A program made the translations under genes and the position numbers. The notes below the pieces were generated by a model. That model was not told the origin of the DNA. It saw only the letters and a program-made list of their open reading frames with translations, and searched no databases. Shown in pieces: positions 60,758 through 64,000 of a stretch of 64,000 bases of DNA (its first letter is position 1; every line of letters starts with the position of its first letter). The stretch spans positions 124,001-188,000 of the forward strand of contig NZ_RAQH01000006.1 of the NCBI RefSeq assembly GCF_003610695.1, in the 5' to 3' direction. This DNA is from Epilithonimonas arachidiradicis (lineage in GTDB: Bacteria > Bacteroidota > Bacteroidia > Flavobacteriales > Weeksellaceae).

Positions 60758-62302
60758 ATGTCAGGAAAAATTTTATGGATCGATGATGAAGTGGATTTAT
60801 TAAGACCTCATATTGTCTTTTTGGAGAATAAAGGTTACAAAGTTACGCCCATAAACAACGTAAATGAGGCTCTTGAAATTATAGAAAAGGAAAAATTCGA
60901 GTTAACTCTTCTTGACGAAAATATGCCGGGAATCTCCGGTTTGGAAGCGATTCCAATGATCAAGGAAAAAGATAATGCGCTTAAGATTGTGATGGTGACA
61001 AAGAGCGAAGAAGAGCACATTATGGAGCAGGCCATTGGTTCTCAGATCGAGGATTATATCTTAAAGCCTGTTAATCCCAATCAAGTGCTTCTGTCTTTGA
61101 AAAAGAATTTGCAGAGTGCAAGTCTGGTAGAACAAAAAACAATTGTTGACTACCAGCAGGAGTTTCGCAATCTGAGTATGGAATTGTCTTATCTCCGCAC
61201 CTACCAGGATTGGGCAGAATATTATAAGAAAATCCTGAATTGGGAAATCAAATTTGACAAGGTCTTTGACAATGAGTTTGCCGATCTTCTACAGAACCAG
61301 AAAGAAGAAGCAAACATTCAGTTTTCAAAATTTATAGAAAATAACTACGAAGATTGGCTGCACAGCAACGAAAAGCCGATGATGAGTCATACGCTTTTCA
61401 AAGATAAAGTGAAGCCGGAAGTGGAAAAAGATAAAGTACTCTTGTTGATGGTCGATAACCTGAGATACGATCAGTGGAAAGTCATCGAGCCTTTGTTTAC
61501 AAGATTCTATAACAAGACATCTGAGGATTATTATTTCAGTATTTTGCCAACAGCAACGCAGTATGCACGTAACTCATTTTTTGCAGGATTGATGCCATCC
61601 GAAATCGAGAAAAGATTCCCGGAATATTGGTTCAATGACAATGAAGAAGGTAATAAAAATGAACACGAGAGAGACTTTTTGGAAGACCAGATGAAGCGAA
61701 TCGGTTTGTCAGGAAAATCAATGAAATATCTCAAGATTCTGAATGCCGACTTCGAAAGAAAAATTTTGGACGACTTCAACCAGCATAAGAACAACGATCT
61801 CTTGGTGATTGTCTACAATTTTATCGATATTTTGTCCCATGCAAAAACGGATAATAATATTGTCAATCAATTGATTAGAGATGACAAGACTTTCAGATCG
61901 TTAACCTACAACTGGTTTGAAAATTCGTCTTTGATCAAGATTATCAAAACGGCTGCGGAAAATGGCTTCAAGCTGGTCATTACAACAGACCACGGAACGG
62001 TTTATGTTAAAAAACCAAGTAAAGTAGTCGGAGACAGGGAAACATCCACCAATATCAGGTACAAAACAGGACGTAGCCTGACCTACGACGACAAAGATGT
62101 TTGGGCGATTGATAATCCCGACAAACTCTTTCTACCAAAAGGAAATCTCAGTTCAAAATATATCTTTGCAAAGAACAACACATTTTTGGCTTATCCAAAA
62201 AATTACAACCATTTTGTAAATTATTATAAAGATACTTATCAACACGGGGGAATTTCTCTTGAAGAGGTCATCATCCCGATAAGCATATTAGAGCCCAAAT
62301 AG
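60758..62302 (+). CDS. porX: T9SS response regulator with PglZ domain
   Basis: 514 residues. An N-terminal receiver domain (about 1-120) has the acid pair D9-D10, the phosphoacceptor D53 in LLDENMPG, T81 and K103 in LKPVNP. A PglZ/alkaline phosphatase-like domain follows (about 200-514) with LLMVDNLRYDQW and VITTDHGT, the metal-binding motifs. PorX, paired with the kinase PorY, controls T9SS gene expression and gliding or secretion in several Bacteroidetes. The kinase is not in this window. The gene is followed by a strong terminator. Confidence 0.93.
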   Translation: MSGKILWIDDEVDLLRPHIVFLENKGYKVTPINNVNEALEIIEKEKFELTLLDENMPGISGLEAIPMIKEKDNALKIVMVTKSEEEHIMEQAIGSQIEDYILKPVNPNQVLLSLKKNLQSASLVEQKTIVDYQQEFRNLSMELSYLRTYQDWAEYYKKILNWEIKFDKVFDNEFADLLQNQKEEANIQFSKFIENNYEDWLHSNEKPMMSHTLFKDKVKPEVEKDKVLLLMVDNLRYDQWKVIEPLFTRFYNKTSEDYYFSILPTATQYARNSFFAGLMPSEIEKRFPEYWFNDNEEGNKNEHERDFLEDQMKRIGLSGKSMKYLKILNADFERKILDDFNQHKNNDLLVIVYNFIDILSHAKTDNNIVNQLIRDDKTFRSLTYNWFENSSLIKIIKTAAENGFKLVITTDHGTVYVKKPSKVVGDRETSTNIRYKTGRSLTYDDKDVWAIDNPDKLFLPKGNLSSKYIFAKNNTFLAYPKNYNHFVNYYKDTYQHGGISLEEVIIPISILEPK

Positions 62303-62337
62303 TTTTTTTCATAGTTTATTTGATTTGGGTTTATTGG

Positions 62338-62370
62338 GGCGGAAAAATTGATACTTTTTCCGCCTTTTTT
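62338..62370 (+). terminator. Terminator of porX
   Basis: A 10-bp perfect stem (62338-62347 with 62355-62364), a 7-nt loop and six T residues: a textbook intrinsic terminator. Confidence 0.92.
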
Positions 62371-62374
62371 ATTT

Positions 62375-62512
62375 TTAGGAGCAACAGGATTAGTCGTTCT
62401 TTCACCATCCACACCCGCTATCCACTATATCTTTTTCTTTTTCCAACGCTCAGGCTGCGCCTGTCCAAAGCTAAAAAGAAAAAGGATGCCGTTCCTATCG
62501 GGGCTAGAATCA
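62375..62512 (-). repeat. Dispersed flavobacterial element, copy C
   Basis: On the minus strand: TAGCCCCGATAGGAACGG, ATCCTTTTTCTTTTT, a 30-40-nt GC-rich loop, AAAAAGAAAAAGATATAGTG, GATAGCGGG and the end GCTCCTAAAAA. The order of blocks matches copies A and B. It sits directly after the porX terminator. Small open frames here are not believed to be genes. Confidence 0.65.
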
Positions 62513-62574
62513 CGCAATCACCATTTTCGAATGGAATTGGTCTGAATTAATTTACGATTTAAAATAAATAGCTT

Positions 62575-63078
62575 ATGAAAAATATTGATGTCATACTACA
62601 AGAGCACAACCTGGATAGATCTCAAATTGAAGAATTGCTGAGGCAGAACAGAAAAATAGAAGCCATAAAGGTGGTGCGTGATGCAACCAATTACACCTTG
62701 AAAAGTTCAAAAAACCTTGTGGAATCTATTGAAGGAAATCAGACTCATTTTATAGAAGATGATGCCTTCAAGAATAGTAAGGTTTCCGTCAAGATGCTCA
62801 ACAAAAATGGAAAAGTTATCATAAGACTAAAACTGAATAACCAGCCGGAAAAGATAGTGTTTCCATCAGATCCGGATTGGGCAGAAGTCAAAAAAGCAAT
62901 GGGAAATAATCCTCAGCTTCTCGCTTACGAAAAAGCCTATTTGGAAAATCCCAACGACTTTCAATATCAAAAAAATACACTTTTCATAGAGGAAGACAAC
63001 TCAGGCAAATGGAAATTTGTACTTTTGGCTTCTGTTATAACAATCGTTATTATTTATTTCATTTATTCAAAATCATAA
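62575..63078 (+). CDS. Membrane protein with ribosomal L7/L12-like segment
   Basis: 167 residues. Residues about 20-50 (LLRQNRKIEAIKVVRDATNYTLKSSKNLVE) follow the pattern of the L7/L12 C-terminal domain (IKVVRxxTxxxLKxAKxLVE). A middle region with PSDPDWAEVKKAMGNN is followed by a C-terminal transmembrane helix (FVLLASVITIVIIYFIY) and a short tail, giving a cytoplasmic domain tethered to the inner membrane. Function unknown; the next gene is exonuclease III, 5 bp after this stop. Confidence 0.7.
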   Translation: MKNIDVILQEHNLDRSQIEELLRQNRKIEAIKVVRDATNYTLKSSKNLVESIEGNQTHFIEDDAFKNSKVSVKMLNKNGKVIIRLKLNNQPEKIVFPSDPDWAEVKKAMGNNPQLLAYEKAYLENPNDFQYQKNTLFIEEDNSGKWKFVLLASVITIVIIYFIYSKS

Positions 63079-63083
63079 AAAGA

Positions 63084-63848
63084 ATGAGAATCATTTCCTA
63101 TAACGTCAACGGCATCCGTGCGGCATTTACAAAAGACTTTCTGGGTTGGCTCAATGTTGCAAGCCCAGATGTGATTTGCATCCAGGAAAGTAAGGCAGGA
63201 AATGACCAGATTGATATAGAGAGTTTTGAAAAGCTGGGTTATCACAGCTATTGGCACTCGGCGTTGAGAAAAGGTTATAGCGGCGTAGGAATTGCGTCCA
63301 AAGTTAAACCGAATCACATAGAATACGGCTGCGGCATAGAAAGTTATGACAACGAAGGGCGAATCATGCGGGCAGATTTTGACGGATTTTCCGTGATTTC
63401 TGTTTATGTCCCGTCCGCATCTAATATAGAAAGGTTGGACTTTAAAATGCAATTCTGTTTTGATTTCTTAGACTATATCAAAGAACTCAGAAAAACCATC
63501 CCAAACTTAATCATCAGCGGAGATTTCAATATTTGTCATCAGGCGATTGATATCCATAATCCAATTGGTTTGGCCAATACATCGGGCTTTTTGCCAATGG
63601 AACGGGAATGGATGACCAATTTTATGAAAGAAAACAGGTTGACGGATAGTTTCAGATATTTTAATGATCAGCCGGACCAATATTCCTGGTGGAGCTACAG
63701 AGCAGGTTCAAGAGCAAGGAACAAAGGTTGGCGTTTGGATTACAATTTCGTCTCAGAACCTTTGAAAGAAAAAATGACCAGAGCCGTGATTCTTCCGGAA
63801 GTCAAACATTCTGATCATTGCCCAGTTTTAGTCGAATTCGAATTATAA
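63084..63848 (+). CDS. xth: Exodeoxyribonuclease III (AP endonuclease)
   Basis: 254 residues of the Mg-dependent EEP family: N-terminal ISYNVNGIRAA, metal-binding Glu in IQESKAG, YVPS with the active-site Tyr, SGDFNICH, and C-terminal WRLDYNFVS and KHSDHCPVLVEF, carrying the catalytic Asp/His. It cleaves abasic sites and removes 3' blocks. The start at 63084 is the Met directly before RIISYNVNG. It follows the L7/L12-like gene by 5 bp. Confidence 0.95.
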   Translation: MRIISYNVNGIRAAFTKDFLGWLNVASPDVICIQESKAGNDQIDIESFEKLGYHSYWHSALRKGYSGVGIASKVKPNHIEYGCGIESYDNEGRIMRADFDGFSVISVYVPSASNIERLDFKMQFCFDFLDYIKELRKTIPNLIISGDFNICHQAIDIHNPIGLANTSGFLPMEREWMTNFMKENRLTDSFRYFNDQPDQYSWWSYRAGSRARNKGWRLDYNFVSEPLKEKMTRAVILPEVKHSDHCPVLVEFEL

Positions 63849-63888
63849 CTATCAAACTCAATAACACTCAAACCCTCAAACTCACCCT

Positions 63889-64000
63889 GTGCACGAGCAA
63901 ATCAATCTTATTATAGAAATCCTGGGAACCATCTCCTTTGCGATGTCGGGCAGTTTTGCCGCGATGCAAAAACGTCTGGATCCATTTGGTGTTTTGATTA
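63889..64000 (+). CDS. TRIC-type (UPF0126) channel-family protein, 5' part
   Basis: The frame starts at GTG 63889 and runs off the right edge, giving 37 codons: LIIEILGTISFAMSGSFAAM then KRLDPFGVLI. The segment GTISFAMSGSFAAMQKRLD matches the first helix of bacterial trimeric intracellular cation channel (TRIC/UPF0126) proteins, which normally have about 200 residues and two repeats. No ATG is in frame nearby, so GTG is preferred. Partial; confidence limited by length. Confidence 0.7.
   Translation, partial: MHEQINLIIEILGTISFAMSGSFAAMQKRLDPFGVLI

Noticed and set aside
62320-62550. Two overlapping open frames of 65-76 codons after porX
   Set aside because: They run through the porX terminator and copy C of the dispersed element; the translation is low quality and frame-dependent.

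Overview
The window is low-GC chromosomal DNA from a member of the Flavobacteriia, most likely a Chryseobacterium/Epilithonimonas-type Weeksellaceae. The evidence is: several secreted proteins ending in type IX secretion (T9SS) type A sorting domains, a PorX regulator and a PorV/PorQ-family protein, lipoproteins with an acidic stretch after the lipobox Cys, bacillithiol synthesis (BshA), promoters of the Bacteroidetes TTG/TAnnTTTG type, and almost no Shine-Dalgarno sequences. No rRNA, tRNA, CRISPR array or intact insertion sequence was seen.

Layout. 1-2301: 3' part of an arginine decarboxylase gene, then a nitroreductase divergent from an HxlR regulator. 2389-11640: two TPR membrane proteins (one with an AraC domain) followed by three T9SS cargo proteins (GEVED protein, beta-helix protein, reprolysin-type protease). 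11733-11831: a 22-bp-periodic repeat. 11839-16851: a serine hydrolase operon with a DUF2089-like protein, a secreted orphan and an acyl-CoA carboxylase beta subunit. 17156-21277: EamA transporter, PorV/PorQ protein, secreted orphan, 1-Cys peroxiredoxin, surface lipoprotein. 21393-27607: GH3 glycosidase, a GxxExxY gene flanked by perfect 20-bp inverted repeats, bshA, a gene between two MITE-like repeats, DUF2851 and PspC-like genes. 27883-31362: succinate dehydrogenase/fumarate reductase operon. 31552-37359: rpoN, M13 peptidase, a RelE/ParE toxin-antitoxin pair, asnS. 37470-43367: phospholipid-type transferase, LA_2272-like surface protein, HTH and AraC regulators, a rimM remnant, a second serine hydrolase. 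43375-50665: rimM, rpsP, photolyase, nitroreductase, Gre-like protein, trmD, type II NADH dehydrogenase, propeller lipoprotein. 50686-52700: btuB-like receptor under a cobalamin riboswitch. 52808-56750: T9SS GEVED protein divergent from a TPR-LuxR regulator. 56765-64000: mutY, HU, a 30-residue basic protein, rng, an orphan lipoprotein, porX, an L7/L12-like membrane protein, exonuclease III and the start of a TRIC-type channel gene.

How the parts fit. PorX, the PorV/PorQ protein and four sorting-domain proteins belong to T9SS biology. Two of the cargo proteins (5116-6546 and 52808-54994) are paralogues, and each lies beside a membrane-anchored TPR regulator, which suggests a repeated regulator-plus-cargo module. 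The B12 riboswitch, TonB receptor and propeller lipoprotein form a cobalamin uptake locus. HU, the small basic protein and RNase G form a nucleic-acid/ribosome cluster.

The least expected content is non-coding: (i) a GxxExxY nuclease-like gene in a cassette with perfect inverted repeats, plus an internally deleted relative at 41569-41652; (ii) three copies of a dispersed element at 27738, 44700 and 62375; (iii) a pair of MITE-like repeats at 24889 and 25904; (iv) a decayed second copy of the rimM 3' end at 40551; (v) the 22-bp-periodic TGCGCAG array at 11733. All assignments come from reading the sequence; no database search was run.
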